Notes: generated by a model from the letters alone, not told the origin. 55,057 nt of DNA from Bacillota bacterium (GCA_015059445.1 SVAK01000003.1:1-55057); one strand, 5' to 3'. Shown: positions 7,550-17,654, numbered from the stretch's first letter. Program-made: numbers and translations.

Positions 7550-8905
7550 TTATCGTTCATAATTTTTAATTATTTCTGCATCATCAAAATGAATTTTTTC
7601 TCTACCGATAATTTGATAATCTTCATGACCTTTTCCTAGAACTAATAATATATCATTATAGTCCATCATCTCAATACCTTTTATAATTGCGTCTTTTCTA
7701 TCATAGATTATTTCATAATTTGAACTGTGATTATCTTTGGTTATATCATTCATTATTTTTTGGGGATCTTCGGTTCGTGGATTATCGTTGGTAAATATAA
7801 CATAATCACTTAATTTAGTGGCTGCATTTCCCATAATAGGTCTTTTTATTGGATCTCGATCACCACCACAACCTATAACAGTTATAACTCGATTTTTCTT
7901 AAGCTCATTATAGGCCATAATAACTTTCTCGACAGCGTCAGGAGTATGAGCATAATCTACTACTGCGTAGCCTTTACCAACTTTATATGTTTCACATCTT
8001 CCTTTTGGTGGATATACTTCATTTGTTATGTTTAATATCTGTTCAATATTAAATCCAACATTATTTAAAATAGCTAAGCAAGTCAAATAATTATAAATAT
8101 TAAATTTGCTAGTTAAATTTGTTGTGACTTTATAACTTTTATTATTGTAACTAAATTCTAGGTAAGTATGGTCTGGTAATATATCATAGTTTTCTATTTT
8201 ATAATCACCTTTAATACCGTAAGTTTTGTAATTTTTAAATATTTTAAACTGCTCAGATGCTTCATCATCACTATTAAGTATCATAGTAGCATCATCATTT
8301 AAATAGTTCACTATTTTTAGTTTTTCATTTAAATAAGCTTTCATAGTTTTATGATAATCTAGATGATCTTCAGTTAAATTGGTAAAAGCGCCACAACTAA
8401 ATTTTAGGCCTGCAACTCTTTCAAAAGACAATGCATGGCTAGAAACTTCCATAACTAGATATTCAATACCATCATTAACGGCATCCCTTAGTAGTTTATA
8501 TAATGTTAATATATCTGGTGTTGTATTATTAAGCTCAATATGTTTATCATTTTGGTAATATCCAATAGTTCCTAGGTAAGCTGCTTTAACGCCTAACTTT
8601 TGTAACATTTGATATGTTAAATAACAACTAGTAGTTTTTCCATTAGTTCCAGTTACACCAATAATTTTTAATTTATTAATTTCATTAGCATATTCACTTA
8701 CTAAAGCGCTTTTTAAATATTCTTTTGAATCTTCAACTCTTTCATAAGGTATAACTAAATTTAAATCTTTTTCTCCAACTACTTTTGAAGCACCATTTTT
8801 GATTGCTTCTTCAATATAATTATGTCCATCTACCGTATTACCTACTATAGCAACAAAGATTTGACCATTTTTAACTAATTTTGAATTTGTTTCATATTTA
8901 ATCAT
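7550..8905 (-). CDS. murE: UDP-N-acetylmuramoyl-L-alanyl-D-glutamate--2,6-diaminopimelate ligase
   Basis: A 451-residue Mur ligase adding the third amino acid of the peptidoglycan stem peptide in the cytoplasm. The ATP loop GVTGTNGKTT is near residue 86, followed by EVSSHAL, the TNLTEDHLDYH metal/substrate region, DYAHTPDAV, and DNPRTEDP near residue 375. The DNPR motif is the established marker for meso-diaminopimelate specificity, as opposed to lysine-adding MurE. The N-terminal UDP-binding domain is a little short. Ribosome site AAGGAAGTG precedes the ATG. It stands alone rather than in a division/cell-wall cluster and is divergent from trpS. Confidence 0.93.
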   Translation of the reverse strand: MIKYETNSKLVKNGQIFVAIVGNTVDGHNYIEEAIKNGASKVVGEKDLNLVIPYERVEDSKEYLKSALVSEYANEINKLKIIGVTGTNGKTTSCYLTYQMLQKLGVKAAYLGTIGYYQNDKHIELNNTTPDILTLYKLLRDAVNDGIEYLVMEVSSHALSFERVAGLKFSCGAFTNLTEDHLDYHKTMKAYLNEKLKIVNYLNDDATMILNSDDEASEQFKIFKNYKTYGIKGDYKIENYDILPDHTYLEFSYNNKSYKVTTNLTSKFNIYNYLTCLAILNNVGFNIEQILNITNEVYPPKGRCETYKVGKGYAVVDYAHTPDAVEKVIMAYNELKKNRVITVIGCGGDRDPIKRPIMGNAATKLSDYVIFTNDNPRTEDPQKIMNDITKDNHSSNYEIIYDRKDAIIKGIEMMDYNDILLVLGKGHEDYQIIGREKIHFDDAEIIKNYER

Positions 8906-8956
8906 AATTTCACTTCCTTTTAAATTATATTATTAATAATAAATAATTTACTATAT

Positions 8957-9007
8957 TAGTATAACATATTTTAAAGAATGGAATAGTAAAAAAATGTATG
9001 TTATAAT
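8957..9007. promoter_or_regulatory. Divergent promoter pair for murE (minus) and trpS (plus)
   Basis: On the plus strand TGtTATAAT (8999-9007) is an extended -10 about 20 bases before the trpS start. On the minus strand TGtTATACT (its hexamer at 8962-8957) is an extended -10 for murE. Neither has a good -35, as expected for extended -10 promoters. Confidence 0.6.
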
Positions 9008-9027
9008 ACGGACATGAAGGTGATTTT

Positions 9028-10113
9028 ATGGGTAAAATTATTTTAACTGGAGATAGGCCAACCGGAAAACTCCATTTGGGACATTATGTTGGCTCTTTAA
9101 AAAATAGAGTTAAACTCCAAAATAGTGGCGAATATGATGAAATATATTTGATGATTGCAGATAGTCAAGCTTTAACGGATAATTTTGATAATCCTAGAAA
9201 AGTCAGAGATAATGTTTTAGAAGTAGCTTTATTTTATTTAGCGTGTGGAATAGATCCTAATAAAACTAATATATTTATTCAATCACAAGTTCCAGCATTA
9301 ACAGAATTAACTTTTTATTACATGAATTTAGTAACTGTAGCGAGATTGCACCGAAATCCGACAGTTAAATCAGAAGTTAAATTAAGAGGGTTTGAAGAAA
9401 GCATTCCATCTGGGTTTTTAAATTATCCAGTTAGTCAAGCAGCAGATATAACTGCTTTTGCTGCAACAACTATTCCAGTAGGGGATGATCAGCTTCCGAT
9501 GATTGAACAGACAAGAGAAATTGTGCATTCATTTAATAGGATTTACGGAGAAATATTAGTAGAACCTAAAGAATTATTACCAGAAAGTAATAAAGAGAAA
9601 AGACTTCCAGGTATTGATGGAAAAGCTAAGATGAGTAAATCTTTAGGAAATTGTATTTATTTGGATGATAGTGATGAAGATATAAATAAAAAGGTTATGC
9701 AGATGTATACAGATCCCGATCATATAAAAGTAAGTGATCCTGGTAAAGTAGAAGGGAATGTTGTGTTTACTTATTTAGATGTTTTCTGTAAAGATAGTCA
9801 TTTTGACACGTATTTACCAGAATATAAAAATTTAGATGAATTAAAGGAACATTATACGAAAGGTGGTTTGGGTGATGTTGTAATAAAAAGATTCTTAGCA
9901 AAAATTTTATGTGAAGTTATTAAGCCAATAAGAGAAAAAAGAGAAGAATTACTTCAAAATTTAGATTATGTATATGATGTGTTAAAACAGGGGACTGAAA
10001 AAGCTAATGAAAAAGCCACCATTACTTTAAATAGAGTTAGAGAACAGATGGGAATAGATTATTTTGAAAATAGTAAATTTTTAGATGAAATGAAAGAAAA
10101 ATTTAATAAATAA
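9028..10113 (+). CDS. trpS: Tryptophan--tRNA ligase
   Basis: A 361-residue class I aminoacyl-tRNA synthetase that charges tRNA-Trp. The HIGH motif appears as PTGKLHLGHYVGS near the N-terminus and the KMSKS loop as KAKMSKSLGN near residue 203; the IPVGDDQLPMIEQTREI segment is typical of TrpRS/TyrRS. It is somewhat longer than the usual 330-340 residues. Ribosome site GAAGGTGAT precedes the ATG. Unlike leuS and ileS in this window it has no T-box leader: the -10 lies only about 20 bases upstream. Confidence 0.95.
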   Translation: MGKIILTGDRPTGKLHLGHYVGSLKNRVKLQNSGEYDEIYLMIADSQALTDNFDNPRKVRDNVLEVALFYLACGIDPNKTNIFIQSQVPALTELTFYYMNLVTVARLHRNPTVKSEVKLRGFEESIPSGFLNYPVSQAADITAFAATTIPVGDDQLPMIEQTREIVHSFNRIYGEILVEPKELLPESNKEKRLPGIDGKAKMSKSLGNCIYLDDSDEDINKKVMQMYTDPDHIKVSDPGKVEGNVVFTYLDVFCKDSHFDTYLPEYKNLDELKEHYTKGGLGDVVIKRFLAKILCEVIKPIREKREELLQNLDYVYDVLKQGTEKANEKATITLNRVREQMGIDYFENSKFLDEMKEKFNK

Positions 10114-10119
10114 ATAATT

Positions 10120-10147
10120 AAGGAGTTAAAATAAACTCCTTTTTTGT
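10120..10147 (+). terminator. Terminator after trpS
   Basis: AAGGAGTT (10120-10127) pairs with AACTCCTT (10134-10141) around AAAATA, followed by TTTTTG. Confidence 0.85.
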
Positions 10148-10257
10148 TAGTAAATAACCAATATTTAACATTTATAATAGTTGTAAAGAAGAATAAGTAA
10201 TTTAGATTGAAAAAAATAATAAATTTTGTTATTCTATATAATAGAAGAAGGTTGGTT

Positions 10258-12666
10258 ATGGCTAGTTTAGATAAACATTTTCAAGTTAATCAAGATAATC
10301 TAGTTAGTGATACAAAAATGGTTTTCAAGGGAGTAAACTATCGTATCACCGTTTTAAGTGAGCGCCTTATTCGTTTTGAGTATTCTTTAGACGGAAAATT
10401 TTATGATGGTGCAACTGAACTAGTACATAATAGAAATTTTAGTGTTCCCAAAATAAAAACGGAACAAGATGATAAGTTTTTAGTTATAACAACTAAATAT
10501 TTTATGTTGCAATACGCAAAAGAAAAACCATTTAAAGGTCCTTCTTTTGCTCCGGATTCAAATTTGAAAGTAAAGTTAGTGAATACAGATAAATTATGGT
10601 ATTATGATCACCCAGAAGCAAGAAATTTTAAAGGCAGTGCGTTTAGTATAGAAGATTTCGGTAGTGAAACAACTTTATCTAAGGGACTATATTCCACTGA
10701 TGGCTTTGCAGTGCTTGATGATTCTCATTCAATGTTAATTGATGCGGAAGGGTTTATGATATATAGCCCTACAAAAAGGCAAGATTTCTACCTATTTGCT
10801 TATAGAAGAGATTTTGGACTTTGTTTAAAAGATTATTTTACATTAACAGGTTATCCTCCTTTAATTCCAAGGTATGCCTTAGGTATATGGTGGAATAGGG
10901 ATCAAATTTATAGTTTTGAAGATACTAAAAAGTTAATAAAAGCATTTAATAAATATGATATACCTATCTCGGTTTTATTATTGAGTGAATTTTGGCATAA
11001 TAAAGATAAAAATAATTACAATTTGTATAAAACTGGTTATACATTTAATAAAGAATTATTTCCAAAACCTGAAGAATTTACAAAATGTATGCATGAACAT
11101 GGTATAAGAGTAGGAGTGAATTTAGATGGTTCTGAAGGAATTGGTCCAATAAATGATGGATATTTGAAAATGTGTCAAGAATTAAATTTTCCAACAGATC
11201 AGAACATTCCTTTTAAAGTTTTAAACAAAGAATTCATCGTTAGTTATTTCCATACATTAATTGACCCATTATATAAATTAGGCGTGGATTTCTTTTGGTT
11301 AGATACAAAAGACGAAACAATTACTAGAGTGCTTAACTATTATCATTTTAATGATTTCAAAAAATTTCAAGAAAAAAGAGGAATGATATTATCTCGAAAT
11401 GGTGGAAAAGCAGCGCATTTATATCCTGCGCATTATTCAGGAGAGACAAAAGTAGGGTGGGATACTTTAAAATATTTGCCTTACTTTAATTCGACAGGAA
11501 GTAATATTGGACTTTCTTGGTGGAGTCACGATGTTGGAGGATATAAGAGTGGTATGGAAGATAGTGAGTTGTATTTAAGATATGTTCAATTATCAACATA
11601 CAGCCCAATATTTAGATTTAGCGCTAAAAGAGGAGCCTATTATAAAAGAGAACCATGGCGTTGGGATATGAAAACTTATACAATAGTTAAAGATTATTGT
11701 AAATTAAGACATAGATTAATTCCATATATATATACTGAGAGTTATAAATATCATAAGACTTGTTTACCATTAATTCAGCCATTATATTATTATTATCCAG
11801 AATTATTTGATGAACCAGTGTATAGAAATGAATATTATTTTGGTTCAGAATTATTAGTAGCACCAATTACTAAACCCAAAGATGTAATTATGGATAGATC
11901 AGTTGAAAAAATATTCTTGCCAAAAGGCGTCTGGTATGATTTTAAAAGCGGGAAAAAATTTATTGGTAACAAACACTATATTTCATTTTTTAAAGATGAA
12001 GATTATCCAGTCTTTGCAAAAGCTGGAGCTATTATTCCAATGACAGTTTTAGATGAAAATATTAATGATACATCCACTCCAAAAAAGATGGAATTAGATA
12101 TATTTCCGGGTAATAGTAGCGTCTATAGATTATATGAAGATGATGGAATATCTTCATTGTATGAGGAAGGATACTATATTACAACTGCAATTGATTTTAG
12201 TTATGCTAGTGATAATTATTCCCTATCTATTCACCCTGTAGAAGGAAAGACAGGAATAATACCGGATTCAAGAGATTATAAAATTAAATTTAGAAATACA
12301 AGAATGCCTGAAAAGGTTATTGTGAGTATAAATGATAAAATTATTGATAATTATACTATTTATACAGATGATAATGATTTTATAGTCGAAGTAAAAAATG
12401 TTGATACAAGAAGACAATTAGATGTAAGCTGTTTGGGCAATAATATAGAAATAGATGCGCAAAGAATATTTAATGAAGATATTAATGAAATTATTAGTGA
12501 TTTAAAAATAGAAACTTTGTTAAAAGAGAGACTAGCAGCAATAATCTTTAGTGATAAACAAATTAATAAAAAAAGAATTGCTGTTAAGAAACTAAAAAAA
12601 GCAGGACTTGATGAAATATTTATTAAAATGTTTCTTAAACTTCTTGAATATATGGAAGAAATTTAA
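10258..12666 (+). CDS. Glycoside hydrolase family 31 (alpha-glucosidase-like)
   Basis: An 802-residue cytoplasmic GH31 enzyme. The N-terminal beta-sandwich is followed by the (beta/alpha)8 barrel with PRYALGIWWNRDQIYS, the nucleophile segment FFWLDTKDE, LSRNGG, the HYSGETKVGWDTL segment and SWWSHDVGGY, then C-terminal beta domains and a helical end. The likely acid/base position, which is Asp in well-known GH31 enzymes (SGD-type motif), is Glu here (SGET). From memory this occurs in a Bacilli subfamily, so it may be a subfamily trait. The start is taken at the ATG at 10258, with AAGAAGG upstream and TATAAT at 10237-10242; a TTG at 10207 lies before the promoter. Family specificity is for alpha-linked sugars; the exact substrate is unknown. 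Confidence 0.88.
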   Translation: MASLDKHFQVNQDNLVSDTKMVFKGVNYRITVLSERLIRFEYSLDGKFYDGATELVHNRNFSVPKIKTEQDDKFLVITTKYFMLQYAKEKPFKGPSFAPDSNLKVKLVNTDKLWYYDHPEARNFKGSAFSIEDFGSETTLSKGLYSTDGFAVLDDSHSMLIDAEGFMIYSPTKRQDFYLFAYRRDFGLCLKDYFTLTGYPPLIPRYALGIWWNRDQIYSFEDTKKLIKAFNKYDIPISVLLLSEFWHNKDKNNYNLYKTGYTFNKELFPKPEEFTKCMHEHGIRVGVNLDGSEGIGPINDGYLKMCQELNFPTDQNIPFKVLNKEFIVSYFHTLIDPLYKLGVDFFWLDTKDETITRVLNYYHFNDFKKFQEKRGMILSRNGGKAAHLYPAHYSGETKVGWDTLKYLPYFNSTGSNIGLSWWSHDVGGYKSGMEDSELYLRYVQLSTYSPIFRFSAKRGAYYKREPWRWDMKTYTIVKDYCKLRHRLIPYIYTESYKYHKTCLPLIQPLYYYYPELFDEPVYRNEYYFGSELLVAPITKPKDVIMDRSVEKIFLPKGVWYDFKSGKKFIGNKHYISFFKDEDYPVFAKAGAIIPMTVLDENINDTSTPKKMELDIFPGNSSVYRLYEDDGISSLYEEGYYITTAIDFSYASDNYSLSIHPVEGKTGIIPDSRDYKIKFRNTRMPEKVIVSINDKIIDNYTIYTDDNDFIVEVKNVDTRRQLDVSCLGNNIEIDAQRIFNEDINEIISDLKIETLLKERLAAIIFSDKQINKKRIAVKKLKKAGLDEIFIKMFLKLLEYMEEI

Positions 12667-12672
12667 TATAAT
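12644..12672 (+). promoter_or_regulatory. Promoter of the Leu T-box operon
   Basis: TTGAAT (12644-12649), a 17-base spacer and TATAAT (12667-12672). The -35 lies inside the end of the GH31 gene, so the leader starts immediately after that gene. Confidence 0.75.
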
Positions 12673-12675
12673 ATG

Positions 12676-12862
12676 GCTAGCAGATGAAGAAAGAGTAGTA
12701 GTAGTAGAAGCTTAAAAGAGAGTTAGTGGAAGGTGTAAACTGACAAGCAGATATTATGAACTTGCTTTTGGATGTTTTAGGGTTGTTCCTATATAAACTA
12801 TATAAGAAGAAATTAAGGTGGTACCACGGGTAAAACTCGTCCTTTAGGTATCATCTTTTTTA
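12676..12862 (+). ncRNA. T-box leader, leucine type (specifier CUU)
   Basis: The universal T-box sequence AAGGTGGTACCACGG is at 12815-12829. Stem I landmarks are present: a GATGAAGA K-turn-like start, an AGAGAG apical segment near 12715, and GAA-CTT-GC where CTT (12761-12763) is the likely specifier, matching leucine. The terminator forms by pairing AAGGTGGTACC (12815-12825) with GGTATCATCTT (12847-12857) and a T run; uncharged tRNA-Leu would stabilise the alternative antiterminator. It controls the small membrane protein at 12876 and leuS. Confidence 0.92.
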
Positions 12863-12875
12863 TTTAGGAGGAATT

Positions 12876-13274
12876 ATGGAAAAATTAACAGCAGCACTCA
12901 TATTATTTTTAGTTTTATTAATTATTATCTTTTTAGTGGATTACTTATTTGTTAAAAGAAAATATTATAAAAGATTAACTGGAAAGAAAAAGAAAGGTAG
13001 AAGTAAAAAAACTAACGAGCTCACAGAAATAGCTTACTTATTGGGAAAATTTAAATTAGATAAAAACAAATTGCCATTAACATATTTATTAGTATCAATA
13101 TCATTTATTAATGCTATTATTATTTCATTAGTGGCGGTAGTAATTATTGTTTTAAATATTAATATTATTGTGCAACTGTTAATAGGATTTATTTTATTAA
13201 TTGCACTTATTTATGCAATTTATGAATTATTAGGGAGATATTTAGTAAAGAAGGGTTATGGTAAAAATGAATAG
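12876..13274 (+). CDS. Small membrane protein of unknown function in the leuS operon
   Basis: A 132-residue protein with three predicted membrane helices: residues 4-25 ([20 protein letters not shown]), about 66-92 and about 94-116. A strongly basic cytoplasmic-type stretch ([18 protein letters not shown]) follows the first helix. No enzymatic motif is visible and no family is recognised with certainty. It lies between the Leu T-box and leuS and overlaps the leuS start, so it is made under leucine-starvation control. A good AGGAGG site (12866-12871) precedes the ATG. Confidence 0.8.
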   Translation: MEKLTAALILFLVLLIIIFLVDYLFVKRKYYKRLTGKKKKGRSKKTNELTEIAYLLGKFKLDKNKLPLTYLLVSISFINAIIISLVAVVIIVLNINIIVQLLIGFILLIALIYAIYELLGRYLVKKGYGKNE

Positions 13275-16086
13275 TAAAGAAATTGAAACAAAATGGATAA
13301 AATATTGGGAAGAGCATAAGACATTCAAAACAGATATAACAGACTTTTCAAAGCCTAAATTTTATGCTTTAGATATGTTTCCGTATCCATCAGGAGTAGG
13401 GCTTCATGCGGGTCATCCAGAAGGGTATACAGCTACTGATATTGTTTGTCGTATGAAAAAAATGCAAGGGTTTAATGTTTTACATCCAATGGGATTTGAC
13501 TCATTTGGTTTGCCTGCAGAGCAATATGCGATAAAAACTGGTAATCATCCTGGCGTTTTTACAGCGCAAAACATTGAAACTTTTACAAATCAATTAAAAA
13601 TGTTAGGTTTTTCATATGATTGGAATAGAGTTGTAAGTACTAGTGATCCTTCGTTTTATAAATGGACTCAATGGATATTTAAAAAACTATATGAAGATGG
13701 TTTAGCTCGTGAAATAGAAATGCCAGTAAATTGGTGCGAAGAGCTTGGAACAGTTTTGGCTAATGATGAGGTAATAGATGGCAAAAGTGAGCGTGGTGGT
13801 TATCCAGTAGTGCGCAAAAACATGCGTCAATGGGTAATTGATATGCCAAAATATGCTGAGAGATTACTTGAGGGGTTGGATGAAATTGATTGGCCAGAAT
13901 CTACAAAAGAAATTCAAAGAAATTGGATTGGCAAGAGTATTGGAGCTCATGTTGATTTTAAAATAAAAGATACTGATAAAAAATTCACAGTATTTACAAC
14001 CAGATGTGATACTCTATTCGGTGCTACTTATTGTGTGCTATCACCAGAACATGAATTAATTTCTGAAATAACTAGTGAAGAATGTCGTGAACAAGTAGAA
14101 GCGTATAAAGAAGAATGTGCTAAAAAGTCGGATTTGGAAAGAACTGAACTTAATAAAGAAAAAACAGGAGTTTTTGTAGGAGCTTATGCAATTAATCCTG
14201 TTAACAATAAGGAAATACCAATTTGGATAAGTGATTATGTATTAGCTAGTTATGGAACTGGAGCAATTATGGCAGTTCCTGCTCATGATGAAAGAGATTA
14301 TGAGTTCGCTAAAAAATTTAATATTCCTATTATTCCGGTTATTGAACAAATTACTGGAGAAAAAAGAGAAAATGAGAAATTCAAAAATAGTGTAGTTGCT
14401 GTTTTATATGATGAAGAAATTGATAAATATTTAACGATTAATTGGCATGAAAATGGTGGTAGATTATTTGTTGGAGGAACTCGCTTAGAAAATGAAAGTC
14501 CTAAGGTTTGTGCAATTCGTGAAATATCTGAAGAAACTGGTTATACTGATATAGAATTCGTTAAAGAAATAGCACCAATTAATCATCATTATTATGCATA
14601 TAATAAAAACCAAGCATATGAAATAGAATGTGTAGGTATGTTGTTTAAATTAAAGAGTAAAAAATGTGAAAAACAACATTTAGATGAAGATGAAAAGAAT
14701 TTCTTTGATGTTGAATGGGTAGATAGAAATGTTATAGAAGCTGAAATCAAAGATGAATTACACAAAACTGCTTTCTTAAACTTAATGACTGATCAAGCTT
14801 ATACTGGTGACGGGAAAATGATTAACTCTGATTTCTTAAATGGACTTGATAAACAAAGCGCAATTGATAAAATGATTGGTTGGTTAGAAGAAAGAAATTT
14901 GGGTAAAAAGAAAATAAATTATCGTCTAAGAGAATGGATTTTCGCTCGTCAAAGATATTGGGGAGAACCTATTCCAGTAGTACATAAAGAAGATGGAACA
15001 ACTTTTGCTTTAGATGATTGTGATTTACCACTTGTTTTACCAGAATTAGAAAATTATGCTCCGCAAGGAGGATTAAGCCCATTAGAGTCAGCATCTGAAT
15101 GGAAAAACATTACTTATAAGGGAGAAAAAGTTAAAAGAGAAACTTCTACAATGCCAGGAAGTGCTGGATCTAGTTGGTATTTCTTAAGATATATTGATCC
15201 AAATAATACCGAAGAATTTGCTAAAAAAGAATTACTAGATCATTGGATGCCAGTTGATTTATATGTTGGTGGACCTGAACATGCAGTTGGCCATTTATTA
15301 TATTCTAGAATGTGGAATAATTATTTATATGACAAGGGGTTGGTTCCTACTAAAGAACCATTTAAAAAATTGGTTCATCAAGGAATGATTCTAGGAGCTA
15401 ATGGTATTAAAATGGGCAAAAGATATCCGGAATACTCTGTTAATCCAAATGATATCGTTGATAAATATGGGGCTGATACTTTAAGGTTTTACGAAATGTT
15501 TATGGGACCACTTGAGGCTGATAAGCCATGGAATAATCAAGGTGTGGAAGGAAGCCGTAAATTTTTAGATCGTGTATGGCGTTTATATGTTGACGATAAT
15601 AAGATAAGTGATAATGATAACAAGAATTTAGAAATGGTTTATCATCAAACGGTAAAAAAAGTTACCAATGATTATGAATCACTTAATTTTAATACTGCAA
15701 TTAGTCAAATGATGATATTTATTAATGCGGTTTATAAAGAAGAAGTATTTCCTAGAGAATATGCCGAAGGTTTTATTAAACTTTTAAATCCAATTGCTCC
15801 ATTTATGACAGAAGAAATTTGGGGAAAATTAGGTCATAGCGAAACTATTGCTAATGAATGTTGGCCAAAATATGATGAATCTAAAACCGAAGATGATTCA
15901 TTTGAAATTGGCGTACAAGTTAATGGTAAGCTAAGAGCTTCTATTAAAATAGTTAAAGATGAAGATAAAGATTCTGTTATCGAAAAAGCATTAAATGAAG
16001 AAAATGTTCAAAAACATATTGAAGGAAAAGAAGTAATAAAAACAATTGTTGTACCAAATAAAATTGTTAATATTGTTGTTAAATAA
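13267..16086 (+). CDS. leuS: Leucine--tRNA ligase with Nudix domain inserted in the editing domain
   Basis: A 939-residue class I synthetase, about 130 residues longer than ordinary bacterial LeuRS. The catalytic HIGH motif is HAGH at residues 47-50, and the KMSKS loop is the variant KMGKR at 715-719 ([16 protein letters not shown]). The CP1 editing domain has its threonine-rich motif ([12 protein letters not shown], with Cys where Pro is usual) and [12 protein letters not shown]. Between PVIEQ (about 361) and AYTGDG (about 510) lies an extra module with a complete Nudix box at about 404-426 (GX5EX7REXXEEXGY: GTRLENE...REISEETGY). ATG 13267 and ATG 13258 are both possible starts; the site AAGAAGGG fits 13267 better. 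It overlaps the preceding small gene and is under the Leu T-box. Confidence 0.93.
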   Translation: MNSKEIETKWIKYWEEHKTFKTDITDFSKPKFYALDMFPYPSGVGLHAGHPEGYTATDIVCRMKKMQGFNVLHPMGFDSFGLPAEQYAIKTGNHPGVFTAQNIETFTNQLKMLGFSYDWNRVVSTSDPSFYKWTQWIFKKLYEDGLAREIEMPVNWCEELGTVLANDEVIDGKSERGGYPVVRKNMRQWVIDMPKYAERLLEGLDEIDWPESTKEIQRNWIGKSIGAHVDFKIKDTDKKFTVFTTRCDTLFGATYCVLSPEHELISEITSEECREQVEAYKEECAKKSDLERTELNKEKTGVFVGAYAINPVNNKEIPIWISDYVLASYGTGAIMAVPAHDERDYEFAKKFNIPIIPVIEQITGEKRENEKFKNSVVAVLYDEEIDKYLTINWHENGGRLFVGGTRLENESPKVCAIREISEETGYTDIEFVKEIAPINHHYYAYNKNQAYEIECVGMLFKLKSKKCEKQHLDEDEKNFFDVEWVDRNVIEAEIKDELHKTAFLNLMTDQAYTGDGKMINSDFLNGLDKQSAIDKMIGWLEERNLGKKKINYRLREWIFARQRYWGEPIPVVHKEDGTTFALDDCDLPLVLPELENYAPQGGLSPLESASEWKNITYKGEKVKRETSTMPGSAGSSWYFLRYIDPNNTEEFAKKELLDHWMPVDLYVGGPEHAVGHLLYSRMWNNYLYDKGLVPTKEPFKKLVHQGMILGANGIKMGKRYPEYSVNPNDIVDKYGADTLRFYEMFMGPLEADKPWNNQGVEGSRKFLDRVWRLYVDDNKISDNDNKNLEMVYHQTVKKVTNDYESLNFNTAISQMMIFINAVYKEEVFPREYAEGFIKLLNPIAPFMTEEIWGKLGHSETIANECWPKYDESKTEDDSFEIGVQVNGKLRASIKIVKDEDKDSVIEKALNEENVQKHIEGKEVIKTIVVPNKIVNIVVK

Positions 16087-16093
16087 AAGTTTG

Positions 16094-16125
16094 AGCACAA
16101 CCCTAAAATGGATTGTGCTTTTTTT
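16094..16125 (+). terminator. Terminator after leuS
   Basis: AGCACAACCC and GGATTGTGCT form a stem (one A-C mismatch) followed by seven T. Confidence 0.85.
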
Positions 16126-16331
16126 GCTCTTAATTAACCAAAATAATAAAGATTATATTTATTATGGATAGTAATAGGATTATAAAATCTTTCTTACTCA
16201 CAGATACTTCTAATCTAATTTTATAAATTAAAGATGGTAAGCGCCTGGCTAGTAAAATATTCCTAATGGCATTATAGAAAACTAATATTTTACATGCAAT
16301 ATTAAAATAAAATTTATATAAGTAAAATAAC
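16126..16331. other. Non-coding gap with a 10-bp inverted repeat
   Basis: No gene is seen in these 206 bases. GTAAAATATT (16252-16261) and AATATTTTAC (16284-16293) form a perfect inverted repeat with a 22-base loop, preceded by the most G+C-rich patch of the gap (AAGCGCCTGGCT). No T-tract follows, so it is not a terminator. It could be part of a small RNA or a protein site; no known riboswitch is recognised. Confidence 0.35.
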
Positions 16332-16360
16332 TTGTTAATAAAATAGAATTAACTTATAAT
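16332..16360 (+). promoter_or_regulatory. Promoter of dnaB-dnaI
   Basis: TTGTTA (16332-16337), a 17-base spacer, TATAAT (16355-16360), then 21 bases to the dnaB start. Confidence 0.7.
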
Positions 16361-16381
16361 ATTACGTGAAAGGTGATTCTT

Positions 16382-17653
16382 ATGGAAAATACTACTTTAC
16401 TGCCTGCTGATAGATATGTCGTAATTAATAAGAGTATTTTATCTGATACTGATAGATCCATTGTTATTAATTTATATCAGCCACTAATTGGATCATTAGC
16501 AGTATCGTTATATTTTACACTTTGGAATGATTTAGGGATAACTAATATAATGAGTAGAGACTTGATTCATCATCATTTAATGGTTGTGCTTAAAAGTGGT
16601 ATTAGTAATATTAAAATTGCTAGAGAATCTTTAGAATCTTTTGGTTTATTAAAGGCATATGTTAAATATGGCAGCATTAATGACTATGTCTATGAGTTGT
16701 ATTCTCCCTTAACTCCTCAAGAATTTTTTAATCATCCAATATTAAACGTTGTTTTATATAACAATGTAGGAGAAAGAGAATATGAAAATTTAAAAACTAT
16801 GTATAAAACACCTAGAGCAGATTTAAGAGAATATACGGATGTTACAAAAAAATTAGATGATGTATATGATACTTCAAAATTTACTTTATCAAATGATTTA
16901 AGAGATAAAACTAGTAATAGTATAATGGTTGAATCTAGAATTAATTTTGATGAAATCATTTCCAGTATTCCTAAAAATATTATTAACGAAAGAGCATTTA
17001 CAAAAAAGACAAAAGATTTAATAAATGATTTAGCGTTTATTTATAATATAGATACATTAAAAATGACAGAGCTTATTAGAAGTGTTCTTAATGAATATGG
17101 AAATATTGATAAAAACGGTTTAAGAATTGTTGCTAGAAAAGATTATCAATTTAAAAACGGAACACTTCCGACATTAATATATAGAACACAACCTGATTAT
17201 TTAAAAAATCCTTTAGGAGATAATTCGAAAAAAGGAAGAATTATTAATGTTTTTGAAAATACAACTCCTTATGATTTTTTAAGACACAAATACCATGGAG
17301 CTAAACCAACTGCCAGAGATTTAAAATTATTGGAAAAATTAGTAATCGATTTGGAATTATCACCAGCAGTAGTGAACGTTTTGATAGATTATGTATTAAG
17401 AAAGAATAATAATCGTTTAACTGATGCCTATGTTGAAACAATTGCGGCTCAATGGAAACGCGCGGGGTTAAAAACAGCTAGTGAAGCAATGGATTTTGCC
17501 GAAAAAGAACATAAGAAACTGCAAAAGAAAGAAGTTCCTAAAAAGGCGCAATCAGTTGAAACGCCAATTTGGTTTGATAAAAAGATTACTGATGATAATT
17601 TAACTAAGGAAGAAGAAAAAGAATTAAAAGATTTATTAAAGGAGTTTAATTAA
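16382..17653 (+). CDS. dnaB: Replication initiation/membrane attachment protein DnaB (Bacillus type)
   Basis: A 423-residue primosome protein of the DnaB/DnaD family (not the replicative helicase). The N-terminal winged-helix region has LSDTDRSIVINLYQPLIGSLAVSLYFTLW, a hallmark of the family. The C-terminal DnaD-like DDBH2 region is PTARDLKLLEKLVIDLELSPAVVNVLIDYVL, ending with an acidic and basic tail. In Bacilli it works with DnaD and DnaI to load the replicative helicase at oriC and at restarting forks. The start is the ATG at 16382, preceded by AAAGGTGAT. The gene is followed after one base by dnaI, the conserved Bacilli arrangement. Confidence 0.92.
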   Translation: MENTTLLPADRYVVINKSILSDTDRSIVINLYQPLIGSLAVSLYFTLWNDLGITNIMSRDLIHHHLMVVLKSGISNIKIARESLESFGLLKAYVKYGSINDYVYELYSPLTPQEFFNHPILNVVLYNNVGEREYENLKTMYKTPRADLREYTDVTKKLDDVYDTSKFTLSNDLRDKTSNSIMVESRINFDEIISSIPKNIINERAFTKKTKDLINDLAFIYNIDTLKMTELIRSVLNEYGNIDKNGLRIVARKDYQFKNGTLPTLIYRTQPDYLKNPLGDNSKKGRIINVFENTTPYDFLRHKYHGAKPTARDLKLLEKLVIDLELSPAVVNVLIDYVLRKNNNRLTDAYVETIAAQWKRAGLKTASEAMDFAEKEHKKLQKKEVPKKAQSVETPIWFDKKITDDNLTKEEEKELKDLLKEFN

Positions 17654-17654
17654 A

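Noticed and set aside
16255-16290. preQ1-like riboswitch from the string ATAGAAAACTAA
   Set aside because: The C-rich loop and pseudoknot partner of preQ1-I riboswitches are missing, and the downstream gene dnaB is unrelated to queuosine.
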